A stretch of 64,000 nt of DNA from Serripes groenlandicus (lineage: Eukaryota; Mollusca; Bivalvia; Cardiida; Cardiidae). The notes beneath the pieces are model-generated. The model saw only the letters and a program-made list of their open reading frames with translations, searched no databases and was not told the DNA's origin. The position numbers and the translations under genes were made by a program. Where the stretch lies: contig JASEVX010000001.1 in NCBI GenBank assembly GCA_031761405.1, positions 47,539,102 through 47,603,101 of the forward strand. The letters run 5' to 3'. Shown in pieces: positions 44,300-55,058 of the stretch (within the stretch, counting starts at the first letter, position 1; each line of letters opens with the position of its first letter).

Positions 44300-45545
44300 T
44301 TTTTTAGTATTTTAGTTAAGTTTTTAAGTTTTAATACATCTTTAACCATCTTATAACCAAAGAAAGTCAAGCACATTCATTTATATGTCTTCTTTGATGC
44401 TGCAATTTGACTTGCCTACTTTGTACACCTTGTCAATGAATGTAACACATGATGTCAAATCAGTATGTATACACTTAAAAATATGAAAGCAAATACTTAA
44501 AACAGATCCAAAGATAAACAGAAATGAATATTTTTAACCTTTTCCAACATACAAGTTTGTTTGTAATTATCTTTCTGTATATTTACTTCTACTTCTTATT
44601 TGGCTAACAACAGTGAGCATGCCCTTGACTTTGAATGTTATGAATGAATGATGAAAATATTGTCACTATGCATTTTTGTTCACTACAGAATAAACATATT
44701 TTTATTTTTATACGGACCTCGTTTTGTTTTTATCTTGCTACATAATTCATGGTTATTTTGATGAAAGTACATGACAGCTTAACTGTGTTTCAATAAACAT
44801 TTCGAATCGGACAACTTTTAAGAAGGTTTTTGAAAAGGTAGATAGATAGTGCTCATAATGTTCATTTCTCCACTTTCCACAATATTTTGAACGCTTTCAG
44901 TATTGAATAGGAAAGAAATCTGGTGTAAAAAATGTGTAAAACATTAAGCTGTTTACTGTTTTCATTGTTTTTACAATGTCTTTGATTAGATTTGTGCTAA
45001 ACCAATACACTCTACCGGACTGTGGTATTGCATCTATTACATCCTTGGAGTAAATGGGCGCTGCTTTGTGAAAACAAACATTGATGTTATTGTTACAAGT
45101 ATAGAAAAAGACAAGCTTGCGCAGTCATCCTTGGGATTCAATTTAGTTGTGCTACAATTTGTAAAACCAAAGGTAGGACTTGTGATATACCAGTTCACAT
45201 ACATCTCAAATCTGCAGCAGACGACTTGAAAAAACACACCTATAAACGCAGAATTAATAGAAGTCTCTTTTAATTGATGAATATTTAATTAACAAAGAGG
45301 AAACGCTGTGATAATACAATACAAGTAACGAAGACGAAGAACAAAGACAATTGTGAAGAAAGTTAAGTGACCAAGAGTTATTTCCCTTCCATTAATAGAA
45401 ATAATCACCGTGAGTGACGGGCAATCTAGGAATTAAAGTCTGCTCAAGATATGCTAATATAAATGAAGTTATATAAATGTAAAAAACGTTGTCCCGAACT
45501 TCAGTAGCATTTATTGATATACAACATAGTGCCTAGTCACTCTAG
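44300..45545. other. Downstream flank, no firm gene
   Basis: AT-rich. Includes the second copy of the 42090 segment (44390-44560), AATAAA at 44689 and an exon-like stretch (below). A MITE half-end (CACATACATCTCAAATCTGC, AGCAGACGACTTG) is at 45195-45230. Confidence 0.35.
44991..45171 (+). pseudogene. Exon-like open stretch, strand uncertain
   Basis: On the plus strand it lies between ATTAG and GTAGGA and reads WYCIYYILGVNGRCFVKTN, then VIVTSIEKDKLAQSSLGFN and VVLQFVKPK without a stop. The minus strand is also open (NCSTTKLNPKDDCASLSFS ... KQRPFTPRM). I do not recognise either with certainty. It may be an exon, a decayed gene piece or part of a dispersed repeat. Confidence 0.22.
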
Positions 45546-45549
45546 AGAC

Positions 45550-46165
45550 ATAATGAGCTGGAATGCCGTCGGAATAAGAATTGGTGGTATATTCCTGTAT
45601 ATTCGAAGTGTATTCTAAAAATTCTGCATTGCATTATGAGTGCATTCCAAATAATCTGGTCCATTCTTGTGGCCAGTCCGAATGATTTGGTCATGCTCAA
45701 AACTGTTGAGGTGCATTCGTAGTGGAGAAATATCGAACAGCATTTGACTACATTCTAAATATTCTTACTGCATTCGAAACATTTTGATCGCATTCGAAGG
45801 AGAACCCAAACGGTAATTCTCTGTATACATTCGTATAAAAACGCGGACAGCTGCTATAACTTTATTAGTTGGTATTTACAGAGACATATAAACACATATG
45901 TTTATATGTCTCTCGTATTTAGGAGTCGCATGACTTTGGGCGGTATTCGGGTAACAATCCAACCGTATTCGTACGGCAGTTGAAGTGCATTCTAAATATT
46001 TTGACTGGATTCTAACAGCATTCTAAATATTCCTACTATGTTTCCAACTACATTCGAGCTGCATTCAATAGCTAAGACACCCGGAATGTGAAATATTCAA
46101 AGTGGGTGCAAAGTGCATTCTATGTATTCGTACGGCATTTTTACAAAGCTGTAAGAATTTAGGCC
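45550..46165. repeat. GCATTC-rich irregular repeat block with a central hairpin
   Basis: GCATTC or a one-base variant occurs about every 20-45 bp, often as GCATTCTAAATATTC or GCATTCGAA, always in the same orientation. In the middle (45884-45915) is a 14-bp perfect stem GAGACATATAAACA / TGTTTATATGTCTC with a 4-nt loop. No ORF. Confidence 0.7.
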
Positions 46166-46394
46166 AATTTTACTTTCCCTCCCGAATGTGGCGCGAATTT
46201 TATTAGTCGCCGGGCAGAAGCCCGCGACTTCTATTTTTAATAGCTTTTCGGAAATCACATGGGAGGGCGGCTTATTATTAGAAAGAAACAAATCTAGATG
46301 ATTTGAACATATTACAATTGTGGTTGTTTACGAACACTAATAAATGACACATCTAAAATGAAATAAATATTCCGATTTTTTAATGTTTGCAGTT

Positions 46395-46405
46395 TTTTTT
46401 TATTT
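46395..46405 (-). terminator. Possible polyadenylation signal for the 67-codon ORF
   Basis: The minus strand reads AATAAA (complement of 46399-46404) within GTGAAATAAAAAAAAACTGC, about 85-90 nt after the stop codon of the small ORF. Confidence 0.35.
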
Positions 46406-46490
46406 CACTCGCATTTAAGTTTTTTGTCTTATTTACGAAGACAAAAGTGGTCCCTTCAAGACGTGAACCAACACCCCCTAATGCAGACTC

Positions 46491-46694
46491 TTATGTGTCA
46501 TCATTGAGGTCAATTTCGGATTCTCCTTTTAATAGCAATTTTAACTTACTAAATGTTGTTTTCATGTTCAAAGAGATGTCTTGATGTGTGTAGAATTCAT
46601 TTAATAATGTTAATCCATGAATATCTAAAGTAGGAACTGTTTCTAAGCTAAATATAGACCCTATTCTGTTGTGTAGTTTCGTGACCTTTAACAT
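46491..46694 (-). CDS. Hypothetical 67-residue protein
   Basis: Minus-strand ATG (46692-46694) to TAA. The product begins MLKVTKLHNRIGSIFSLE and ends KGESEIDLNDDT; it is mostly polar with short helical-looking stretches, no signal peptide or membrane segment, and no family I recognise. Support: it is outside the repeats, it starts about 10 bp from a perfect NRF1-type palindrome, and an AATAAA lies about 90 nt past the stop, so it could be a compact intron-less gene. The plus strand carries an overlapping frame (46387-46584) that lacks such context. Function unknown; could still be chance or a first exon. Confidence 0.35.
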   Translation of the reverse strand: MLKVTKLHNRIGSIFSLETVPTLDIHGLTLLNEFYTHQDISLNMKTTFSKLKLLLKGESEIDLNDDT

Positions 46695-46702
46695 CGATTT
46701 TC

Positions 46703-46714
46703 GCGCATGCGCAT
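46703..46714. promoter_or_regulatory. NRF1-type palindrome GCGCATGCGC
   Basis: TCGCGCATGCGCATTTCG contains the NRF1 core GCGCATGCGC. It lies between the minus-strand ATG at 46694 and a plus-strand ATG at 46721, so it is placed like the centre of a bidirectional CpG promoter. Confidence 0.5.
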
Positions 46715-46720
46715 TTCGAT

Positions 46721-46846
46721 ATGAAAAAGCGAGTGATATTATTTTATTTTAGACAAGTACAAGACGAATGTTTGACGCAAATCGTCAAAGAGAAGCCGCA
46801 ATATTTCGTTGTACATGTAGAAATAAGAAAAAAAGAACATTTTTAA
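46721..46846 (+). CDS. Hypothetical 41-residue ORF divergent from the 67-residue ORF
   Basis: ATG directly after the NRF1 palindrome, running 41 codons (starts MKKRVILFYFRQVQDE) to TAA. Basic and Lys/Val-rich with no recognised motif. Short enough to be chance; listed because of its position in the possible divergent promoter. Confidence 0.15.
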   Translation: MKKRVILFYFRQVQDECLTQIVKEKPQYFVVHVEIRKKEHF

Positions 46847-47378
46847 ATCCACAAACAATAGAACAATTTAAACTGTAGGCGGTAATGCTGATATATTTCT
46901 CCTTTTGAAGACTTTTGTTTTCTTCAAATTACCTCCCTTTAAAGCAATATCAGGATATTTACCTTGTGATTCGAATAAGATTGACAAACATTGAAATTAT
47001 ATGAATGAATACTATTATTTAAATAAGTAACAACAACAATTAAATTTAAGCCAGATAAATGTGTACACATTTCGTTAATTTTTTATAGATACCCTAATGT
47101 ATAAGTATGTATATAAAATTTATAAGCAAATGTTTTCATCACTGCGTTCCTAATGATTGAATAGACTAAGGAAAGTCAAGAATACATAAATAAATCAATG
47201 CAGTCTTTTCCGGCGACACTGATGCCTTGCATCAACTTTCTCTTGTTTTTTTATTTTATTTCCGTTTGGTTCTGCCTAATTCCTGCTGATTCTGAATAAG
47301 TGTGACAGGCCCTTAACGAACAGTCAGGCAGCGAATGAAAATAGCATTGATGTAGGTTGTCGGATGGTTGGTTCTCCA
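46847..47378. other. Intergenic AT-rich sequence
   Basis: No recognised gene or repeat. Confidence 0.35.
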
Positions 47379-47379
47379 T

Positions 47380-48695
47380 TTTTAGCTCGACTATTCGAAG
47401 AATAAGGGGAGCTATTGTAGTCACCCTGGCGTCGGCGTCGCCGTCGCCGTTGGTTAAAGTTTGTGTGCAAGCTAGCATTTACCCTTATAACTTACATACG
47501 CCTAGGCCAATGATCTTCAAACTTGGTATGGACATAAGTCATAGCAAGTTGGTGATGCCTAATTAGTTTGGAGTCAGTAGATCAAAGGTCGAGAACACTG
47601 TAACTTTCTATATAGAAACAGTTCATGGTTAAAGTTTTTGTGCAAGCTAGCATTTACCCTTATAACTTTCATACGCCGAGGCCAATGATCTTCAAACTTG
47701 GTATTGACATACTTCATAGCAAGTTGGTGACGCCTACACAGTTTGGAGTCAGTAAGTCAAAGGTCAAGGTAACTGTAACTTTCTATATAGAAACAGTTCA
47801 TGGTGTAAGTTTTTGTGCAAGCTAGTATTTACCCTTATAACTAACATACGCCTAGGCCTATGGTCTTTACACTTTGTATGGACATTCTTCATAGCAAGTT
47901 GATGATGCCTATAAACTTTGGGGTCAGTAGGTCAAAGGTCAAGGTCACTGTGACCTTCTATATGTAAACAGTTCATGGTTAAAGTTTTCGTGCAAGCTAG
48001 CATTTACCATTATACCTAACATACACTTAGGCCTGTGATCTTCAAGTTGGTTTTGCCTAGAGAGTTTGGAGTTACTAGGTTAAAGGTCACGGTCAAATGT
48101 GACCTTTCTGTAAAGAAACAGTTAATGGTTAGTTTTTGTGAAAGTTAGCATTTACCCTTATAACTTACATACGCCTAGGCATATGATCTTCAAACTTGGT
48201 ATGAACATACATCATAGCAACTTGGTGATGCCTAGAGAGTTTGGGGTCAATAGGTCAAAGGTCAAGTTCACTGTGACCTTCAATACAGAAACATTCCTTG
48301 CTTTAAAACTACCGATTGCTTAGGCCTATGACCCTGAAACTTAGTTTTGGTAATGGTCATGCTCAGCACTTGACTCAAACAGGTCATGGGATCATAAAGT
48401 CAAAGGTCAAGGTCACTTTGGCCTTTAACGAAAAGATTTTTTTGGCAATAACTTTGAACTAGTCCATATCTTAGTAACTACTTGATGCATTCCATTGAAA
48501 CGTTATACAACCCTTCCCAACCATCACACCTATGAAAATAATCAAGTTAAATAACTCGATCCTGCATATAATGCAAATTATCACTCTTTAAGTCATTGTG
48601 GTTAATGTTTAGCATGCAACTACATTAGAGTTCAATATCTCAGTAATCATAAAAGCGGTGGAATAGTCGAGCATGCTGTCCTCCGACAGCTCTTG
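47380..48695 (+). mobile_element. Helitron-like family B element, complete
   Basis: Left end TTTAGCTCGACTATTCGAAG-AATAAGGGGAGCTA, lead GCGTCGGCGTCGCCGTCGCC, core units of about 165-180 bp (GTGCAAGCTAGCATTTACCC, CATACGCCTAGGCCAATGAT, AGGTCAAAGGTCAAGGTCAC). Right end GAATAGTCGAGCATGCTGTC, hairpin GCTGTCCTCCGACAGC, TCTTG then TT. The open frames inside follow the unit length and are not genes. Confidence 0.87.
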
Positions 48696-48697
48696 TT

Positions 48698-49425
48698 ATC
48701 TTATCTAAACATCCGTGTAGTTTATGTTACCTCTATACTAAAGCACATTGTAAAAGACAATATGAAATATTATACTAGTTTTAAAATACTGAATCAAACT
48801 ATATTATACAAGTTAATGTGTACTTTCATCTTTACTTGAAAAACTGTTGGTTGATGAAATTTTACAAATATCTTCAATCACGTTACCTTAGTGTACAAAC
48901 CTACGTTTTAAATGATTCACATATGCTAGTAATCTAACCAAAGAAGGTGTGCAGTGTACGTACATTATACGTGACAGTCTTTGAAAACTAAAGAAATGAA
49001 CGATCCGTTTTGCTTCGTGATTTACGTAATGGTGAAATACGTTACTGTTTTCAATAAACAGTCCAAGGTTTTTGTCCTCCAATCACCAATCAAAAGAGGA
49101 TAAATGTGTGCTAACGTCGAGTAGTATTTTCATGTCTGAGACATTTATAGTAAAATATATACTGTGCTGTCATTGTTGAGGATAAAATTTAATTCCATGG
49201 TTAAGATACACATACATGTACTTTTAGTATTCATTATGATTATCATATATTTTCAACAAGATGTAAACAAATAATCTTTGGTAATATTCTTTTATAATAA
49301 ATAGGTGAAGTGTAAATTATGACTGAGCAGTTGCCTTACATTTATTGTTTGTGCATATATGCATGTAAGGCATGGTAACGTAATTCACAGAAAACAAATT
49401 AAACCTGTTTTCCTCATTGTTTCAG
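48698..49425. other. Intergenic sequence
   Basis: No gene or repeat recognised. Confidence 0.35.
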
Positions 49426-49556
49426 AACGATGGCCGATCAAGATCAGAGATGAAGAGAGCCGACAGAGCATCAGAAGGCGCAATAATGCCAACTCGTATC
49501 CCAAGACAGCGTTTAAATATGTTACAACCCTATATCGTACCTCTGACTTGTCTTAA
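49426..49556 (+). CDS. Possible terminal coding exon, function unknown
   Basis: Begins right after a good acceptor (TTTTCCTCATTGTTTCAG) and reads RWPIKIRDEESRQSIRRRNN then ANSYPKTAFKYVTTLYR to TAA at 49554-49556. The product is basic and hydrophilic. No upstream exon was identified, no family recognised. Listed because acceptor plus uninterrupted basic coding-like frame is better than chance for this region, but it is weak. Confidence 0.22.
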
Positions 49557-50075
49557 ATGACACACAAGTGATCGATCAGGGCAAGATCAATCAACTTCAG
49601 CATGGAGTTCTGATGAAGACAGTCGATCCGATTTTCTCGTATGAGTAACGAAATGAAATTTACAAAAATAATAAATATTTCTTTTTTAAATAACCCCCAT
49701 TCGATAGAAAAAAATCTTTGCAAAGAGAGCATGTCAAAGTTTCAAATGTTTAAACAATCAGATAAATGACTTATTTGATTCTAAACTAAGGTTGGGTATG
49801 TTGATTCTCATCTGTTTGCTTGTATCATTCAATGACTACGATTACTACAATCACTTCTAAAACGTAGAAAATGGGTTTCTAAAGGTTTTTCTGTCTGTGA
49901 AAGAGTTTTAAACGCCCCTGCTTAGACGGAATGTATTATGGAAACACCCGGATATGGTAATGGTCGTTCACAAAAGGTGTTTGCTCTTTGATGTGTACGC
50001 TCACTACACTGCTGTATATTTTCCGGGAACTCTTTACAGAAAATACGAAAATCCACGTAAAATCCCCTAAGTAGT
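49557..50075. other. Intergenic sequence
   Basis: Nothing recognised. Confidence 0.35.
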
Positions 50076-50079
50076 CGAA

Positions 50080-50225
50080 CAACTTTCCAGGAATACTTCG
50101 ATAAATTCCATGGACACCCATGTATGTTTCAATGGACAACCGTGTACATCCTGGAACGGTTCCATGAAAACCCGGAAAGGTTCTGTTGACACCCCGGAAT
50201 GGTTCAGCGGACACCCCGGATTATT
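50080..50225. repeat. Irregular minisatellite (GGACACCCCGGAATGGTTC)
   Basis: Four to five units of 20-33 bp of the form (T)GGACACCCCGGAA(T/C)GGTTC. The minus-strand frames crossing it repeat PFRG/PFxG-like residues for that reason only. Confidence 0.7.
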
Positions 50226-50493
50226 CGGATAATTTTTAGCGTTTCCGCATCTTAACTTTAAATTAATTGATTTTTGTTCATGTTTTTGAAAATTGCCCAA
50301 ATTTAAAATGGCCCAAAAAATGCAACCGAAACCCTCACCGAGTGCACAATGCCGCTTATGGCCTAAAAAAACAAACACAATCTGTACTTTGGTTTGGGGG
50401 TATGCTACCAGACCCCCTAGAAAATAAGGTCGGGCCTTCAATTACAATAATCAAAGTACTGAAAGTACTAAAATGCGGGGGATGTTGGCTCTA

Positions 50494-51085
50494 GAGTGTT
50501 AACAAGATTTTCCTTCAATTTGACATAGTGACCTACTTTTTGACCCAACATGACCAATGTTAGAACTTGACCTAGATATCATCAAGAAAAACATTTTGAT
50601 AAAGTTTCAACATGCTCAAGCTAAAAATGCAGTATCGAGAGTGTTAACAAGATTTTCCTTCAATTTGGCCTAGTGACCTAGTTTAACCCGGCATGACCCA
50701 CATTCAAACTTGACCTAGATATCATTTAGATAGAATTCTGACCAAATTTCAAGCTGCTGTAGCCAAAAAAGATGCTTCTACAGAGTTAACAGCATTGTCC
50801 TTCAATTTGGTCTAGTGACCTAGTTTCTGACGCAATGTGACCCATATTCGAACTTGACCTTGATATCATTATTACAAACATTATGACAAAATTTCAAGCT
50901 GCTGAAGCAAAAATGTGGCCTCAAGAGTGTTAACAAGATTCTCCTTCAATTTGACCTAGTGACCTAGTTTTTGATCTCAAAAGGCCCAGTTTCGAACTTG
51001 TCCAAGATTTGATGGAGATGAATGTTCTGATAAACTTTCATGAAGATCCGATGCAAAATGAAGCCTGTAGAGTGTTAACAAGGAA
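50494..51085 (+). repeat. Tandem array of about 143-bp units, four copies
   Basis: GAGTGTTAACAAGATTTTCC begins units at about 50495, 50638, 50775 and 50923, with a partial at 51066. Units share TTCAATTTGACCTAGTGACC, GAACTTGACCTAGATATCAT and AAATTTCAAGCTGCTG. Resembles the core of the Helitron-like elements, but no ends were found. Confidence 0.85.
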
Positions 51086-51499
51086 AATGTTGACAATGCA
51101 CGACAGCCGTATTTCCCATTGCAGGGATTTTCTCAAAAGGTTTTTGAGCTACCCGCTTTCAAGCTACTCGTTTTCCATATATCTAAAAGAAACATTTAAG
51201 ATTCTTATGTCAAACTTAAATTTCTAAATTATGTATACAACTTCATGGATTAAAACTTTACATTGTGTACGTTTACTTTGTATAATGTGCATACTGTTTA
51301 GCTTGTTGTGAAACGTATTTAACTGATCCCTGGACAATCAAGAAAAAGTGTCCATTTTGAAAAAAACAGAGGGCAGCACAAACAATTTACAAATTTACAC
51401 TTCCTGAAAGCTGGGCATGACAACCTTTAAATTCCCGACAGTATCGTAAGATCCATAATTGTGTCATGGTAGAATCCTAATGGCCCTGTCATACCAGAA

Positions 51500-51880
51500 C
51501 GTTTTAGGCCAACGCGTGAATAATGCTGATCAATGCTAGGCCAGCGTTAGCAACACGCTGAACGCGTTACTCACGCTGGGACGCGTTGTCTTACGCGGAG
51601 GCAAAAATACATTTTTCAAAATACCTAACATTGCCAGCGTGTGACTGCACACGCTGGCAACGCTTGAGGGTCGTTACTCTCGCGTCGAACGCGCTAGACG
51701 ATCGTTAACAACCCGCTATTCACACGCTGGTACTGTAGCAGCGCGTCGGTTTATACAAACAATCACGTGGTCGTTGCAGTACGCTGGCGCGCGCTCCTCA
51801 GTCGTTCCTCAATCGTCGAGTGCGAAACTGACGCGTCACTCACGCGCTGGTGAACGCTGGCGATACGCTGTCTTGTGTTA
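51500..51880. repeat. CpG-rich block of ACGCGT/CACGCTGG motifs
   Basis: Far richer in CpG than anything else in the window. Dense, irregular copies of ACGCGTT, CACGCTGG, ACGCTGGC, AACGCGT and CGTCG. Includes the inverted pair GCCAGCGTGTG / CACACGCTGGC near 51630-51660. No ORF. Confidence 0.75.
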
Positions 51881-52077
51881 TCTTTAAATCAGTGATGCCT
51901 AATTAGGCCGTTTCTCACAATAAAGGCTCTTCTTTCAAGTTAGACATTTTCTTTCAAAATCTGTACTTGTTTCTGGATATATAGACCATAGGCCTATATA
52001 TAGACGGAGTTATCGGGAATCTTTATCTCTTTTGACAAGTCAGATTTATATATTTTATTCCCGGGTATTGCTGTCGG

Positions 52078-52830
52078 TTTATTCTCGATTGTCCCACATT
52101 TTGATTTTTGGGCTAAAAATCGATGTAGGACTATCGGGAAAAAATACAGGTAAGGTGTCGGCTAATCCCTGCCCGGGGCGAAGATATCACTACAGTTCGG
52201 TTCATTTAAAATTCCACTATATTGGTAACCAATTTTTATAAAACAGTATGTTACGAATTTATCAGAAAAAAGCTCTTGTTTGGTCCTCTTTTTGATATAA
52301 CATAGGAATAAGGAAAATATCAAATTATTTAGAAAAACATATTTTTTATTCAAATTAGGTAATTGAACTATTGTTTATAATACATACATTCAAATAACAA
52401 ATAACAAATTAAACACATCATATAATCACATCGTCTGATCTGGGTTTTCACTGTTTTCAATTTTGTTGAATATTTACTCAGTTTAGAAAGAAATGAAACA
52501 AAGGTGAAATTAATAAAGATCAAATATGAATTATAAGTGGGTTTTTTTGCAAACAAATGAAATTAATAAAGATCAAATAGTAAAGAAACCGCAATGAAAC
52601 AAAGGTGAAAATACTGTGAAATTTACTATGTTTGTAGTGGAATAGGCATAAACTTAATTGAATGTTTGTGCAAACAGTAAAGAAACCGCAAATTTACTAT
52701 GTTTGTAGTGGAATAGGCATAATAACAGGACTGTATTCTCACCTTTCCCTTACCTCTCTTTACCGCTCGTTATCCCACCGCACTAAGGGTAAATAGTAAA
52801 CTCAAAATGTGGGACAATCGAGAAGACACC
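52078..52830. mobile_element. Inverted-repeat element of about 0.75 kb
   Basis: TTCTCGATTGTCCCACATTT(TGA) at 52082-52104 is perfectly mirrored by TCAAAATGTGGGACAATCGA(GAA) at 52803-52825. Inside are internal duplications. No coding sequence; no target duplication recognised. Confidence 0.6.
52490..52725 (+). repeat. Interleaved short direct repeats
   Basis: AAATTTACTATGTTTGTAGT with GGAATAGGCATAA occurs at about 52619 and 52690; AGTAAAGAAACCGCAA at about 52577 and 52676; GAAATTAATAAAGATCAAAT at about 52505 and 52559. Confidence 0.85.
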
Positions 52831-54026
52831 TTGCTGTCCTATACAATGTCAATTATATTTGACAATGATAGACGTCGCTATCAATCGATCCATCCATCCT
52901 ATACTTTTCGATGTGTTATATATAGCACTTTTCACACATAGCTCTATGACGCCGGAACAATTCTAGACGATGCAGATGTAGGGCCTTGTGAGTTTTATTC
53001 ACTGAACTGCATCCGGTCACCAAATGGCTACCGCCTACAACAAACTTATGTCATCTGGTAAATGCATTTGTTTTCTTGCTGTTGTGTAATGTTGATTTTT
53101 AAATTCATTCAAAAACATATGGTTTAACGAAATTGTATTATATATTTAGGAGTTTCATATCGCAAGACATGCAGGATTTTCTTTTCCTGAGATATTTTCG
53201 CCGGCTATGCAGCAAGCATGGATTTTTCGTTTTCATTATGTGCTATCGCCAGAATCGCATACGTAAATATTGTCGGGCCTTTCATTGGATAAAATGGTGA
53301 AGGTGTGAATGTCAAAAGCCAATTGCCTGAGCGCGGTAAAGTACGGTACTTTTAAAGTTGCAACGTCATTACCGCTGAAGGTATTAATAATTTGTTTATC
53401 AATATAAAAAGAGCAGCAGCAAATAGACCATTTGGCCTTTATTTGGAATATATTGGCATTCAAAGGTCAATGACTCCTATATGTAATGGCACAGATTGTA
53501 TCTCAGGCATTTTTGTTAGCCCCTAATGCAAACTGTGTATAGGATTGAAGGAACTGTCACAATTTTGTGTAAAAGTGCTTAATAACATAATTGTGAAAGT
53601 GATAATATCATAGAGCATCCTTTTTTCATGTGACTTTATATAAGCACTCAATAAGATGTTTTGAAGTTTAAAGATTCATTTAGTGCTCTTCATGTTAGTT
53701 CTTTCTTATGATGCTTAGGGTCAAGCATTTCTAAGATCACAGTATACATGGGTTAAACAGAGTAAAGAGAGGAAGTGCCAAGTCCAATAACCAAAGCTTA
53801 ATAGCTAGATTCATAAATTCAGCCTTTTCACAAGAATGGCTTATCTAGAGTATACCTTTGTTGTTTTGTACCTGTAGATAACATACACAAATGAAATGTT
53901 GTGTTTGAAGACTGCAGAGTTCAAGCAGCACTACTTTAACTTTGCTTTATGTTGCATTATCTCCCCTTTTTGTGTTGGAATACTTTTGTGCCTGGATTGA
54001 TTTTTTCCACAATAAAGACTAGTTTA
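52831..54026. other. Intergenic sequence
   Basis: No gene or known repeat recognised. A minus-strand open frame at 53236-53463 has no recognisable domain. Confidence 0.35.
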
Positions 54027-54027
54027 T

Positions 54028-54093
54028 TAACTATTTCCCACATACAATAAATCTAAAGAATCACAATGTGTCTGCAAGTGGAAAAGGGTATTG
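54028..54093. mobile_element. Tiny deletion derivative of the piggyBac-type MITE
   Basis: TTAACTATTTCCCACATACA at one end and TCTGCAAGTGGAAAAGGGT at the other with only about 25 bp between. The terminal repeats are kept and the hairpin is lost. Confidence 0.65.
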
Positions 54094-54838
54094 TTTAAGA
54101 TATCCACCTCAGTAACAGCCATACCAATCAGTGATATTCTTTAAGAAATGAAGTTGAAGGCTAAATTGTGACAGTAAGACACAGGGGGATCTCTCCCAGA
54201 AGGGGTCAAGGGAACCAAAAGTGAATTTTGAGAAATTGTCATTGTTGATATTGTAGAGATTTTCCAATTCATTTCCATTTAGATGTTTCCCTGATTTTGG
54301 CCGATCATAAATTAATAAGTAAATTTTCATGGTCGAGAATGCTGAGCAAAAGACAAAAGTGCTTAACAGAGGATCTACTCAGTTTGAACTCTCTTTAATA
54401 TTGTTGTTGTCACTTTTTCCACTGTAATTTTCTAATTTGGACCGTTTGGAGGCCACTAGAAAAGCATTTACAGTAGTCAATTTGGGCACCGGCCGGTTAT
54501 TAATGTAAACCATCCATGGACAAGCACTATGTATAGTTAAGCATGCTCTCCCATGACAGTGCTTGTTTTCATTTGTGGTCCTTGCACCTTACATAATATT
54601 TTTTAGATCCTTAAGATGCCAAGATTAAAGTGTTCTCAACACCTCTAATGGAAGACACAATGTACAACAAGACCATTGAGAAAGAAAAGTAATTTTAATG
54701 ATTTATTTGGTCTTGGAACATATGAGCTGTGTCAGGGTCTTGTTTCTACTGTGAATAGTGAAACATAATTTGACCTTTGCATACATGTATATGATATGTA
54801 GTTGCACCTGACTGTAGGCATACTTAAAAAAGAGCCAC
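54094..54838. other. Intergenic sequence with a Helitron-like right-end fragment
   Basis: TAAGCATGCTCTCCCATGAC-AGTGCTTG at 54538-54564 resembles a degraded family B right end. Otherwise unrecognised. Confidence 0.35.
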
Positions 54839-55058
54839 TTAACCCTTTCAATGCCGAGTTATTGAAATGAACTTGTCCAGCTTTGCAGTGGAAAGAGTCC
54901 ATAGTCTATTCTAGGAATATTAAAAATAAAGATAAAAATAATGAGATGAGCAGTCAACACTATCTAGCCTGGTCAGACAGTGCAGATGCACCAGCTGGCC
55001 TGGCTCTATGTTGGTGACACAGGCTTCACAAAATAGGTTCCAGCAGCATAAGGGTTAA
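54839..55058. mobile_element. Second TTAA-flanked MITE family
   Basis: Begins TTAACCCTTTCAATGCCGAG and ends AGCAGCATAAGGGTTAA. Internal sequence (GCCTGGTCAGACAGTGC, GCACCAGCTGGCCTGGCTC) is unrelated to the common MITE. Length 220 bp. Confidence 0.75.

Noticed and set aside
50067..50441. Minus-strand 124-codon frame
   Set aside because: Half of it is the short minisatellite at 50080-50225. The remainder has no domain or splice context.
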